Origin: Bacteroidales bacterium
Lineage (GTDB): Bacteria > Bacteroidota > Bacteroidia > Bacteroidales > UBA932
Length of the DNA: 25,150 nt
NCBI GenBank assembly: GCA_017631875.1
Contig: JAGBSL010000039.1
Coordinates: 1 to 25,150, forward strand
Direction of reading: 5' to 3'
The notes under the pieces are model-generated. The model ran no database searches and was not told the DNA's origin. It was given only the letters and a program-made list of their open reading frames with translations. This document shows positions 7,869 to 16,008 of this stretch, piece by piece; within the stretch, counting starts at the first letter, position 1; every line of letters begins with the position of its first letter. The translations under genes were made by a program, and so were the position numbers.

Positions 7869-7896
7869 TGTCATCTCGAGCGAAGTCGAGAGATCT
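7869..7896 (+). repeat. Dispersed 28-bp palindromic repeat, copy B
   Basis: The element begins TGTCATCTCGAGCG and ends GAGAGATCT. It has ATCTC/GAGAT arms, and a second possible pairing of TCTCGA with TCGAGA. It lies just after the GH57 stop codon, in the 112-bp gap before the synthase/phosphorylase gene. It is the same family as the minus-strand copy at 2660-2687 (23 of 28 identical), here in opposite orientation. Confidence 0.7.
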
Positions 7897-7899
7897 GAT

Positions 7900-9210
7900 C
7901 TATTTCTTAGTAGTCTTCTTGGCTGCTGGCTTCTTGGCAGCTGGCTTTTTAGCAGCTGGTTTCTTAGCCTTTGGAGCCGCCTTCTTTACTTTTTCGGGTG
8001 CAAAGATAACATCTGAAACGGAAATTGCATCATCAACTCGCAAAATAAAATCACTTAAAACGTTCATATAGTTGATAAACGCCTCATATGGAGTATCATA
8101 CGGGTTGAAATATTTATGCACAGCTCCGTCCGAGAAGAACTTTGTACACATATAATAGAAGTGGTCGCTCTCCTGGAGGTGGCCGAAATCTGACCAAAGA
8201 CCCTCATCGTTGAGAATACCGAGCTTCTCCACCTGGTCGTAAAGCTTGTTGAATGCGTCGTTCTGGAGCTCGTTACCAAGCCATGCAGTGACGTCGCGCT
8301 CCTCGTCTGCCCATGAAATAGGATCCATCACATCGAGGTCGCCTACCGGACGATGCTTCTTTGTAGCCTCACTTGGAGTCACGAACTCGAACTCGCCGTC
8401 TCTGAGGACTTCCTCAGGGAAGTATCTCATGAAATCGAAGATGCCGCTTGATGCCTTCTGGTGCTCGCCGAATGTCTCGTAGTCCATGAAGAGGTTGATG
8501 ATCTCCTCGTTCTGAGCGGCAGCCTTAAGCCATGCAAGGTACTTCTCGCCTGTGAGCGGCCAGTCTGACCAGCCTCTGTCTGAGAAGCGGAATGCGATAT
8601 CATCGCTGAGTGCAGAGTTCTTGAGGAGGAGCTTGAGCTTAGGAGCTGTCGCGCCTGTATATACGAAGTTAGGGCTCTTCCATCCGAGAACGTGCTTAGC
8701 ACCCTCTGTAAGCATTGTCTTGAATCCCATCTCGTATACCATCTCTCCGATAGCGTCAGAGTAGATGAGCTCTGTGTTGCGGAATGCCTTAGGAGTCACG
8801 CCGAAATAGTGCTCGATAGCCGCTCTGTGCTTCTCCACCTGATGCTTGAACTCAGCCTCCGATGCGAGAGCTGCAAGAGAGTGGTAGTATGTCTCTGAAA
8901 GGAACTCTACGCAGCCTGTCTGAGCGAGCTTGCGGAAGCTCTCGATAACCTCCGGTGCGTATCTGTCGAACTGCTCAAGGACTGTACCTGAGATAGAGAA
9001 CGCCACCTTGAACGATCCCTTGTTAGCCTCGATAAGCTCCTGGAGGAGTGCGTTCATTGGGAGGTAGCACTTCTGGGCTACTCTGCGGAGGATTGTCCTG
9101 TTAGCGAAGTCGTCATAGTAATGAGAATCCTTTCCGATGTCAAAGAATCTGTATAGTCTCAACCTTGCTGGCTGATGTACCTGAAAATACAGACAAATAC
9201 TCTTTTTCAT
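7900..9210 (-). CDS. GH57 alpha-glucan enzyme with lysine/alanine-rich tail
   Basis: A 436-residue glycoside hydrolase family 57 protein, a family of retaining alpha-amylases, amylopullulanases, 4-alpha-glucanotransferases and branching enzymes. The first strand reads CLYFQVHQP (6-14), the family's motif with the metal-site-like His. The nucleophile is probably Glu147 in FRNTELIYS and the acid Asp243 in MDYETFGEH. No signal peptide is present, so it should act in the cytoplasm on stored glucan. Residues about 409-436 are an appended basic tail built from Lys, Ala and Pro with a KKPAA pentad repeated three times (15-bp DNA period near 7922-7966), resembling a histone H1 tail. The specific activity cannot be told from sequence. 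It starts 17 bp after the GT4 gene. Confidence 0.9.
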   Translation of the reverse strand: MKKSICLYFQVHQPARLRLYRFFDIGKDSHYYDDFANRTILRRVAQKCYLPMNALLQELIEANKGSFKVAFSISGTVLEQFDRYAPEVIESFRKLAQTGCVEFLSETYYHSLAALASEAEFKHQVEKHRAAIEHYFGVTPKAFRNTELIYSDAIGEMVYEMGFKTMLTEGAKHVLGWKSPNFVYTGATAPKLKLLLKNSALSDDIAFRFSDRGWSDWPLTGEKYLAWLKAAAQNEEIINLFMDYETFGEHQKASSGIFDFMRYFPEEVLRDGEFEFVTPSEATKKHRPVGDLDVMDPISWADEERDVTAWLGNELQNDAFNKLYDQVEKLGILNDEGLWSDFGHLQESDHFYYMCTKFFSDGAVHKYFNPYDTPYEAFINYMNVLSDFILRVDDAISVSDVIFAPEKVKKAAPKAKKPAAKKPAAKKPAAKKTTKK

Positions 9211-9227
9211 GATTATTAAGTTTTATT

Positions 9228-10523
9228 TTATTTCTTGTCAATTACTTCCTGATAAATACCCTTGATCTTAGCGGCAACATCGTTCCACTTGATGCTGTTC
9301 ACCTCGTCGTAACCGCAACGTGCAGCGAGCTGCGCGATTGCAGGATACTGGAGCAGACCGTAAATCTGGTCAGCCATCGCGTCCACATCCCAGAAGTCCA
9401 CCTTGAGGGCGTACTTGAGGATCTCGGCGCAGCCTGACTGCTTCGAGATGATCGAAGGCACGTTGGTCTGCATGGCCTCGAGCGGCGAGATTCCGAACGG
9501 CTCGGAAATAGATGGCATCACGTAGACATCCGACAGGGCGAACATCTTGTGCACCTCCTTACCGCGAAGGAAGCCTGTGAAGTGGAATCTGTCTGAAATT
9601 CCGAGACGAGCGACGTGGCGGATACATCTGTTAAGCATGTCACCGCTACCCGCCATCACGAAACGTACGTCCTTGCATCTCTTGAGCACCTTTGCAGCTG
9701 CCTCAATGAAATACTCAGGACCCTTCTGGTAAGTCACACGGCCGAGGAAGGTAACCACCTTCTCCTTCACGTTCCTCTCGACCTCAAGCTTCTCGCGGCC
9801 TGTGAAGTCAACGGCATTGTGTACTGCCACAACCTTATCAGGATCGATTCCGTAACGGTTGATACATATATTTCTTGTAAGCTCTGACACAGCCATTACC
9901 TTATCGGCAGCCATCATACCCTTTGTCTCAAGGTCAACCACGCGTGTATCCACCTGGTCGTCGCTCGCACGGTCGTATGATGTGGCGTGCATGTGTACTA
10001 CGAGCGGCTTGCCTGTAAGCTGCTTTGCAGCGATACCTGCAAGGTAAGTAAGCCAGTCATGGGCATGGATCACGTCGAACTGATCCTTGTACTGCATTGC
10101 GATTGTCGCACCGACCATCGCATAGCGTGCAACCTCCTCCATGAGGTTTGCGCCGTACTTGCCTGAGAACTTATATTTCTGGCCGTACTGCACACGGAAG
10201 CTCTTGACCTGTCTCTTACGCTCCTCCTCGACCATTGTCTTGAAGTCTACCGGATCAACGTAAGGGACCATGTTGGTGCCGATGTGTACAAACTGAACCT
10301 TTCCGAGGAACTCGTCAACGGTAGCGCTGACTGTATCTACGGCAACGTCGCTGGCGTTGATGATCTTCACCGCGCTCTCGTCCTCGTCACCCGAAGCCGA
10401 AGGCATGACGAAAAGAACATCTACGTCATTATACGCAAGACCCTTGGTCATTCCGTAGCAGGCTGTTCCAAGACCACCTGCGATATGAGGAGGGAACTCC
10501 CATCCGAACATCAGAACTCTCAT
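9228..10523 (-). CDS. GT4 glycosyltransferase, glycogen synthase-like
   Basis: A 431-residue GT-B glycosyltransferase. The N-terminal half starts MFGWEFPPHIAGGLGTA, with the GGLG loop typical of starch/glycogen synthase-type enzymes, and contains HAHDW. The C-terminal half has the sugar-nucleotide site with FLGRVTYQKGPEYFI and the E-x7-E motif EPFGISPLE (Glu341, Glu349). Family GT4 fits better than GT5, because the length and C-terminal half match GT4 members. Its position between the debranching enzyme and the GH57 gene makes an alpha-glucan or maltosyl acceptor likely, but donor and acceptor are not known. The start ATG overlaps the stop of the upstream gene in a TAATG, implying tight translational coupling. 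Confidence 0.9.
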   Translation of the reverse strand: MRVLMFGWEFPPHIAGGLGTACYGMTKGLAYNDVDVLFVMPSASGDEDESAVKIINASDVAVDTVSATVDEFLGKVQFVHIGTNMVPYVDPVDFKTMVEEERKRQVKSFRVQYGQKYKFSGKYGANLMEEVARYAMVGATIAMQYKDQFDVIHAHDWLTYLAGIAAKQLTGKPLVVHMHATSYDRASDDQVDTRVVDLETKGMMAADKVMAVSELTRNICINRYGIDPDKVVAVHNAVDFTGREKLEVERNVKEKVVTFLGRVTYQKGPEYFIEAAAKVLKRCKDVRFVMAGSGDMLNRCIRHVARLGISDRFHFTGFLRGKEVHKMFALSDVYVMPSISEPFGISPLEAMQTNVPSIISKQSGCAEILKYALKVDFWDVDAMADQIYGLLQYPAIAQLAARCGYDEVNSIKWNDVAAKIKGIYQEVIDKK

Positions 10524-12463
10524 TACTTATCCTCCTTCTTATATTGTTTCATAACATGTACTATCTGCAGGAGAGCTGCGGTGCTCATCGCTGAAGCGAT
10601 CGCTCCGTGCGGCTCGTGAGGTGGGTCTCCGTCATAAAGCTCAGAGAACTGACCTACACCGTGCTTGCTGATGTCCTCGAAGAATCCCTCGACGAGATAC
10701 TTAGCCCTTCCGTAGAAGGTGCTGCCCATCATGCGGAAGCAGAGGTCGATGTATGGTGAGAGGAGGTCAGGGAATGCACAACCCTGGTGGTATGCGAGGT
10801 CGCGGTCGATCTGCGATCCCTCGTAAACGCCTCTGTAAGCCTCGTTTCTTGGAGAAAGCGACCTGAGACCTCTCTTTGTGAGGAGCTCGTCGTTGATTGT
10901 CATCACTACCTCAGAGATAACCTCGTCATCAAGCGGACAATACTCCAGGTATGCAGGAATGAGCATGTTAGGTCTTACAGCCTGATCAAGCGGACCGTTT
11001 CCTACGTAATCAACAAGATAACCCCACTCAGGCTTCCAGAATGTAGGCTGGAAGTTCTCCTTAACGAGGTCGCGTACTGCAGACCACTTCTCTACGAATT
11101 CGCTCTTCTTAGGACCATACTTGTTCTCCATGTCGATAGCGAAGCAGAGGGCGTTATACCAATATGCGTTGGTCTCTACCTGATAACCTGCTCTCTCTGT
11201 CACAGGATGTCCATATACGTAAGCGTTCATCCACGAAAGGGCAACGCCGTCCATCTGAGCCCAGAGGAGTCCGTTAGGATGCATCGCGATTTCCTTTCTC
11301 TGACCAGGAGCATAGCTCTCGATGATCTTCTTGAGGGTCTCGCCATATTTCTTCCAGATCTGTCTCTCCTTGCCGCTGAAGCGGATGTACTGCTGGAGGG
11401 TCTCAGTAAGTCTGAGAGGCGCCTCACACTGGGTTGTACGATGGAAGAGACGATCCTGCTCGTCTGCAATAAGGGTATCGAGAATCCTCTCGAACTGGTC
11501 GCAGTCGCCGTTTGCGTAAAGTGTAAGGCCAGGGAGAGAAGCGATGGTCTCTCTGAGGAGACCTGTCTCAAGCCATGAGAAGCCGGCATTGATGCGTGCC
11601 TTGTCACCTGTATCGCACTTGAAGATCTCAGCGTTGTTCTTGAGGAGATCCTCATAAGTCTCTGCCGCAGGCATCTTCTTGAGAGTATCAGTGAACTTTC
11701 TCTTAAGGCCCTTAGGATTGATTTCATTTACTGAAGCGGAGAACACCACTGAATCACCCGGCTTCATCTCAATAGAGAATGCACCCGGAACGAAGAGGTC
11801 CTCCCTGCAGTCGAATCCGCGGCGGTACTCGTCCGAGTATGTAACGCCGCTATACCAATATGGCTGATACTTGAATGCAGGCTGACCCGAAAGCTGCATG
11901 TTCAGATAAGGGAATCCATTGTAAAGACGGAATGCCACACCGCCATCAACCTCGTCATATCCGGTATAAGCCTCGGAATTCTGACTTGTAAGGCTGTGGA
12001 CGCTTCTGAATGCAAGGAAAGGCTTCAGCATAAGCGTAAGCTTCGACGGAGCCTGAAGAAGTTCGTACTTGATGAGCACCTGATCGTTGTCAGGAACCAT
12101 CATGATGGTCTTGGTGAACAGGATTCCTCCGACCTTATAGGTCACAACCGGTACAGGGTCAGCATCGAAGTCCACGATGTACTTATGTCCCTTAGGATCA
12201 TAAGTGTCGCCATAGCAGTGGATACCGAGGTTGAACTGCTTACCTCTGAGGACCAGACTCTCATCCAGCGCAGAAAGCAGCATATACTTTCCGCCACCCA
12301 GCTCATCAACAGGGACAGCGAGCAGTCCGTGATAACGCCTTGTGTTGCAGGTCACGATAGACGTGTTGCAATAAGCGCCTGTCTCATTCGCAGCAATGAT
12401 CTCGCGCTTGAGCGAATACTCCAGGTTCACAAGCTCGGACTTGTTGAATTTAAGAAAAGCCAT
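10523..12463 (-). CDS. Glycogen debranching enzyme (GDE_N + GDE_C, GH133-like)
   Basis: A 646-residue amylo-alpha-1,6-glucosidase-type debranching enzyme, expected to clear branch stubs from glycogen in the cytoplasm. The N-terminal beta-sandwich domain (about 1-280) opens with ANETGAYCNTS and NTRRYHGLL, typical of the bacterial/archaeal form. The (alpha/alpha)6 catalytic domain (about 290-640) contains ETNAYWYNAL, AYHQG (His559) and FSELYDGDPPHEP, with the conserved Glu kept. The segment normally reading TWMD is SWMN, with Asn413 where the family's catalytic Asp is expected; the AAC codon is clear. Activity may be altered, or this may be a clade variant. It lies 39 bp after glgB and overlaps the GT4 gene by 1 bp. 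Confidence 0.93.
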   Translation of the reverse strand: MAFLKFNKSELVNLEYSLKREIIAANETGAYCNTSIVTCNTRRYHGLLAVPVDELGGGKYMLLSALDESLVLRGKQFNLGIHCYGDTYDPKGHKYIVDFDADPVPVVTYKVGGILFTKTIMMVPDNDQVLIKYELLQAPSKLTLMLKPFLAFRSVHSLTSQNSEAYTGYDEVDGGVAFRLYNGFPYLNMQLSGQPAFKYQPYWYSGVTYSDEYRRGFDCREDLFVPGAFSIEMKPGDSVVFSASVNEINPKGLKRKFTDTLKKMPAAETYEDLLKNNAEIFKCDTGDKARINAGFSWLETGLLRETIASLPGLTLYANGDCDQFERILDTLIADEQDRLFHRTTQCEAPLRLTETLQQYIRFSGKERQIWKKYGETLKKIIESYAPGQRKEIAMHPNGLLWAQMDGVALSWMNAYVYGHPVTERAGYQVETNAYWYNALCFAIDMENKYGPKKSEFVEKWSAVRDLVKENFQPTFWKPEWGYLVDYVGNGPLDQAVRPNMLIPAYLEYCPLDDEVISEVVMTINDELLTKRGLRSLSPRNEAYRGVYEGSQIDRDLAYHQGCAFPDLLSPYIDLCFRMMGSTFYGRAKYLVEGFFEDISKHGVGQFSELYDGDPPHEPHGAIASAMSTAALLQIVHVMKQYKKEDK

Positions 12464-12502
12464 ATAATTTATATTAGGTTAAAATATTTCTCTAAAAACC
12501 GT

Positions 12503-14515
12503 TTAGTCGATCTTCTTCAATACGATCGCAGTGCGACTAGGAAGATAGAGTGACAGGGAATCCTTATATTTTCCGCTGCCGTTCTCACTCTTGACAGGTA
12601 CACTGAAATGCACCTCTCCAGTCTTTAACCTGGAGAAGCCGTCAAATTCGTTTTCGTCTGTATTCAAGATAGCCTCATATTTTCCGGCAGGAGCCGCAAA
12701 GCCGTAGTCGGTAAATGAAGCCTCGGGGTTGAAATTCAGCGCAAAGATACAATCTTTTCTTTTGAAAATAAGTATCTTTTTCTGCTCATCCTGTACAAAA
12801 AGTTCCGGAGCCTCATCAAGAATCGACTCCGCACGCGCCATTTCAATCATTGCCTTGTCAAAATTGCGCAGATATCTGTATCTCAGGTAGTCAGGCTCGG
12901 CAAGCGACCACTGCCTTCTGGCGTGCTTGTATGACCATCCGTTTCCTTCGCGAGGGAAGTCGATCCACTCAGGATGGCCAAACTCGTTACCCATGAAGGT
13001 AAGGTATCCATTTCCGCAGGTAGCCATGGTCACAAGACGGATCATCTTGTGCAGGGCCATACCTCTATCTACCACCGGAGACTGCGATTCCTTGTTCATC
13101 GAAGTGTACATCTCCGCATCCATCAGACGGAACGCAATCGTCTTATCGCCCACCATTGCCTGGTCGTGGCACTCGGCGTAGCTGATGGTCTTCTCATCCT
13201 CACGCTTGTTGGTGAGCTGCCACCACATCTCGCCCATGCTCCAATGGTCGTCAGACAGTTCCTTGATCCACTTGATCCAGTTGTCGGCAACACCCATGCT
13301 CATGCGGAAGTCGAAGCCGACGCCGCCCATTTCAAGCGGTGCCGCAAGGCCTGCCATACCGCTGACATCCTCTGCGATAGTGAATGCATCCTCGTTCATC
13401 TCATGGATGAGGATATTTGCGAGGGCCAGGTATGCGATAGCATTGTCATCCACGCCCTGGTTGAAGTAGTTCTCATAGCCCACGAAGGCCTTCTCCAGAC
13501 CGTGATCCCAGTAAAGCATGCTTGTCACGCCGTCAAAGCGGAATCCGTCTATATGGTACTCCTCCATCCAGTACTTGCAGTTGGACAGGAGGAAATATTT
13601 GGTCTCATCCTTTCCGTAATCGAAGCATCGCGAGCCCCAAGCCGGATGATGGCCCTGCCATCCGTCGTAAAAATACAGAGTCTCCTTTCCGTCGAAGTTT
13701 CCGAGTCCTTCCGCCTCATTATCAACAGAATGCGAATGCACAATATCCATCACCACAGCTATGCCGAGAGCATGTGCCTCATCCACAAGGGCCTTGAACT
13801 CCTCAGGCGTTCCGAAGCGCGAGCTGAGTGCGTAGAAGTTAGCTACCTGATAGCCGAAAGATCCATAGTAAGGATGCTCCTGAAGAGCCATGATCTGCAA
13901 TGTGTCATAGCCCAGATCCGCAACCTTAGGAAGAACATTCAGACGGAACTCCTCGAATGTTCCCACCTTCTCCTCCTCTGCAGCCATTCCGATGTGGCAC
14001 TCATAGATCAGCGGATGCTGACGCTTGCCCGGCTTGCCGTGCTTCCACTCATATGGCTTAGGATCCCACACCTGAGCGCAGAATGTCTTGGTGTGCGGGT
14101 CCTGAACAGTTCTTGTCACATATGCCGGAAGCCTCTCGGCACCTCCTCCCGGCCACTCTATATATAATTTATAGAGAGTTCCATGGTCAAGGAACATGGA
14201 AGGGAGCACGATCTCCCAGTTTCCGCCTCCTATAGGCTTGAGAGCATACGCCTCTGTACGCTTCCAGTTGTTGAATTCTCCGATGATATATATCTTGGTA
14301 GCATTCGGAGCCCACTCGCGGAACACCCAGTTGCCCTTGGCGTCGCGATGAAGGCCGTAATACACGTGGTTGTTCATGCCTTTGGAAAGAGAACCGTCCA
14401 CCGACATCCTCTCCTTTAGGTCCATTATCATCTCATGACGGCGGTCAATGACCTCCTTATATGGCTCCAGCCACTCGTCATGGTCATAGATCATATCTTT
14501 CTTCTTTGTTGTCAT
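12503..14515 (-). CDS. glgB: 1,4-alpha-glucan branching enzyme (GH13)
   Basis: A 670-residue branching enzyme that cuts alpha-1,4 chains and reattaches them as alpha-1,6 branches. An N-terminal CBM48 domain lies at about 40-150 (YIIGEFNNWK), followed by the GH13 barrel and a C-terminal all-beta domain. GH13 region I is MDIVHSH, region II GFRFDG with the nucleophile Asp328, region III IAEDVSG with the acid/base Glu382, and region IV ECHDQ with Asp451. The sequence is closest to the eukaryote-like subfamily GH13_8. I chose the ATG at 14515; a TTG 12 bp upstream (14527), 3 bp from the xseB stop, is in frame but less likely. It leads the glycogen block, directly after xseB. Confidence 0.96.
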   Translation of the reverse strand: MTTKKKDMIYDHDEWLEPYKEVIDRRHEMIMDLKERMSVDGSLSKGMNNHVYYGLHRDAKGNWVFREWAPNATKIYIIGEFNNWKRTEAYALKPIGGGNWEIVLPSMFLDHGTLYKLYIEWPGGGAERLPAYVTRTVQDPHTKTFCAQVWDPKPYEWKHGKPGKRQHPLIYECHIGMAAEEEKVGTFEEFRLNVLPKVADLGYDTLQIMALQEHPYYGSFGYQVANFYALSSRFGTPEEFKALVDEAHALGIAVVMDIVHSHSVDNEAEGLGNFDGKETLYFYDGWQGHHPAWGSRCFDYGKDETKYFLLSNCKYWMEEYHIDGFRFDGVTSMLYWDHGLEKAFVGYENYFNQGVDDNAIAYLALANILIHEMNEDAFTIAEDVSGMAGLAAPLEMGGVGFDFRMSMGVADNWIKWIKELSDDHWSMGEMWWQLTNKREDEKTISYAECHDQAMVGDKTIAFRLMDAEMYTSMNKESQSPVVDRGMALHKMIRLVTMATCGNGYLTFMGNEFGHPEWIDFPREGNGWSYKHARRQWSLAEPDYLRYRYLRNFDKAMIEMARAESILDEAPELFVQDEQKKILIFKRKDCIFALNFNPEASFTDYGFAAPAGKYEAILNTDENEFDGFSRLKTGEVHFSVPVKSENGSGKYKDSLSLYLPSRTAIVLKKID

Positions 14516-14530
14516 ATGCTTGGTCAACTA

Positions 14531-14719
14531 TCAATTCATTCCTTCAACCTTTTCACGGACACCGCGAAGGTAGTCACGGCAGGCCGAGATCAGTTCCTCT
14601 GACCTCTTTATATACTTGTCTATGTCATCGATTCCCGTCTTGGGATCCTCCACCTTGGCGGCTATCGCCTCCAGTTCCTCAATCGCTTTGCTATAGTCAA
14701 ATTTCTGTTCCATAACCAT
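14531..14719 (-). CDS. xseB: Exodeoxyribonuclease VII small subunit XseB
   Basis: A 62-residue protein with the usual XseB layout: a two-helix hairpin with FDYSKAIEELEAIAAKVED near the start, and a second helix with YIKRSEELISACRDYL. XseB binds the C-terminal helices of XseA to form the exonuclease VII complex, which degrades single-stranded DNA in both directions. The start ATG abuts the xseA stop codon with no gap; a second ATG two codons in (14713) is also possible. The pairing with xseA makes the assignment firm despite the small size. Confidence 0.93.
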   Translation of the reverse strand: MVMEQKFDYSKAIEELEAIAAKVEDPKTGIDDIDKYIKRSEELISACRDYLRGVREKVEGMN

Positions 14720-15937
14720 TTATAAGATTGCCACGTCGCTACGCTCCTCGCAATGACGTGAGACGTCCATAACCTTTGCTTCGACCGTTCCGTCGGAGAA
14801 CATCACCGACACCTTGTCGCCGGCAGATACGCCGGCAGCACTCTTGAGCACCACCCCCTGCGCATCCACCGCAAGTGCATAACCTCTTTCCATTATCCTG
14901 CGTGGGTCTGCCGCCGTAATCCTCGTCTGAAGCACGTTCAGAGCGGACTCGGCAAGCGAAGCCTTCATCGCAAACGCATTCCTGATCCTGTCTCCAAGGC
15001 GTCCAGCCTGGTTCTCCATTGCAGAAACCCTCGCGGAAAAGGCAAGTCTCATGCGAGTCTGATATGAAGTCAGTCTCGCGTCCTCATCCTCATACATCGA
15101 CAATATGAAATCCGCCAGAGCCGTAGGAGTCTTGACATATTCATGGGCTACCATATCGCACACATGGTAATCATGATCATGACCGATTGCCGTCAGCACA
15201 GGCAACGGATATTGCGCGATAGCCGCGGCCATCTCATAATCATCGAAGCACGCCAGATCCAGTTTCGAGCCGCCTCCGCGAAGGATAAGCACGGCATCAT
15301 ACACCTTTCCGGAATCCATCACCGCATCAAGGGCAGCAATTATAGATGCCGGGCATTCCACTCCCTGCATCATGGCCGGATACAGTTCCGGAGCGACCTT
15401 GAATCCGTAAGGATTTTCGTCAAGATGGCGGATGAAGTCGCGGTAGCCGGCTGCGTCAGCGGCGGAAATCACCGCAAGGTGGTACGGCAACACCGGCAGA
15501 GCCAGCTCCTTCTGCAGGTCCATAAGACCTTCAGACTGAAGGCGTTCTATAGTCCTCTGTCTCTCCTGTTCCTTCAGACCGAGAGAAAATTCCGGATCTA
15601 TATCATTGATTATAAGCGAGAAGCCATAAAGCTGGCTGTATGTAGGCTGGACCTCTACAAGGATCACCATGCCTTCCCGGATCGGAGAACCGGTCACTGA
15701 CTCGAAGAATGGCGCTATGAATCTGTATTTCGAGCTCCAGATGATGGCACTGGCCTTTGCCACAAGCCCTTTTTCGTCGCTCTGGGACAATTCCATATAA
15801 CAATGGCCTCCGCTGCGCGCCTTAACCGCTGCAACTTCGGCCCTGATCCATAAACGGTTAGGAAAAAGCAATTCTACCCCCTTCTTAAGTCTTGACTGAA
15901 ACTCAAACAGGTCGATAAATTCCTTTTCCATATCCAT
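14720..15937 (-). CDS. xseA: Exodeoxyribonuclease VII large subunit XseA
   Basis: A 405-residue catalytic subunit of exonuclease VII. Residues about 8-105 form an N-terminal OB-fold that binds single-stranded DNA (FQSRLKKGVELLFPN, LWIRAEVAAVK). The nuclease core follows at about 125-315, with LILRGGGSKLDLACFDDYEMAAAIAQ shortened here to its key residues GGGS-x-DL-x-FDD, then GHDHDYHVCD and KTPTALAD. A coiled-coil region follows, with ERGYALAV near the C-terminus. The last residues, from about HCEERSDVAIL, are encoded by a dispersed repeat (14725-14758) and are not part of the family's conserved C-terminus. A putative promoter lies at 15954-15961, 16 bp before the ATG. Confidence 0.95.
   Translation of the reverse strand: MDMEKEFIDLFEFQSRLKKGVELLFPNRLWIRAEVAAVKARSGGHCYMELSQSDEKGLVAKASAIIWSSKYRFIAPFFESVTGSPIREGMVILVEVQPTYSQLYGFSLIINDIDPEFSLGLKEQERQRTIERLQSEGLMDLQKELALPVLPYHLAVISAADAAGYRDFIRHLDENPYGFKVAPELYPAMMQGVECPASIIAALDAVMDSGKVYDAVLILRGGGSKLDLACFDDYEMAAAIAQYPLPVLTAIGHDHDYHVCDMVAHEYVKTPTALADFILSMYEDEDARLTSYQTRMRLAFSARVSAMENQAGRLGDRIRNAFAMKASLAESALNVLQTRITAADPRRIMERGYALAVDAQGVVLKSAAGVSAGDKVSVMFSDGTVEAKVMDVSRHCEERSDVAIL
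14725..14758 (-). repeat. Dispersed palindromic repeat overlapping the xseA 3' end
   Basis: On the minus strand it begins CGTCATTGCGAGGAGCG and ends GTGGCAATCT, with ATTGC/GCAAT ends that can pair. It shares the (T/C)GTCAT start, the GAGCGTAGC core and the ATCT end with the elements at 2660 and 7869, but is 34 bp long and forms a second subtype. When translated it gives HCEERSDVAI, a peptide commonly seen where such repeats run into reading frames. Confidence 0.7.
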
Positions 15938-15953
15938 TTCCTTTCTATCGCAA

Positions 15954-15961
15954 CAAATTTA
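15954..15961 (-). promoter_or_regulatory. Putative -7 box for xseA
   Basis: Minus-strand TAAATTTG matches the Bacteroides -7 consensus TAnnTTTG and would place the transcript start about 10 bases before the xseA ATG. No clear TTTG -33 box is found at the usual 19-20 bp spacing. Confidence 0.45.
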
Positions 15962-15974
15962 GTAAAAATTTTCA

Positions 15975-15982
15975 TATATTTG
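15975..15982 (+). promoter_or_regulatory. Putative -7 box for engB
   Basis: TATATTTG matches TAnnTTTG and lies 26 bp before the engB ATG. It is back to back with the minus-strand box at 15954-15961, only 13 bp apart. A good -33 TTTG is not visible. Confidence 0.5.
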
Positions 15983-16008
15983 CGCACGTTTTAAGGAACC
16001 TTATTTTT

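Noticed and set aside
7900..7990. Frameshift origin of the GH57 basic tail
   Set aside because: The tail uses varied synonymous codons in the same frame and ends at a normal stop. A slippage-expanded repeat explains it better than a sequencing error.
12974..14167. Long plus-strand open frame of nearly 400 codons
   Set aside because: It lies antisense to the whole core of glgB, whose GH13 motifs are unmistakable. Its translation has no recognisable domain and is rich in His, Leu and Ser, as expected from the reverse of biased codons.
14515..14527. TTG start for glgB, 12 bp upstream
   Set aside because: In frame and close to the xseB stop, but an ATG is available at 14515 and the extra four residues are not needed by the family.
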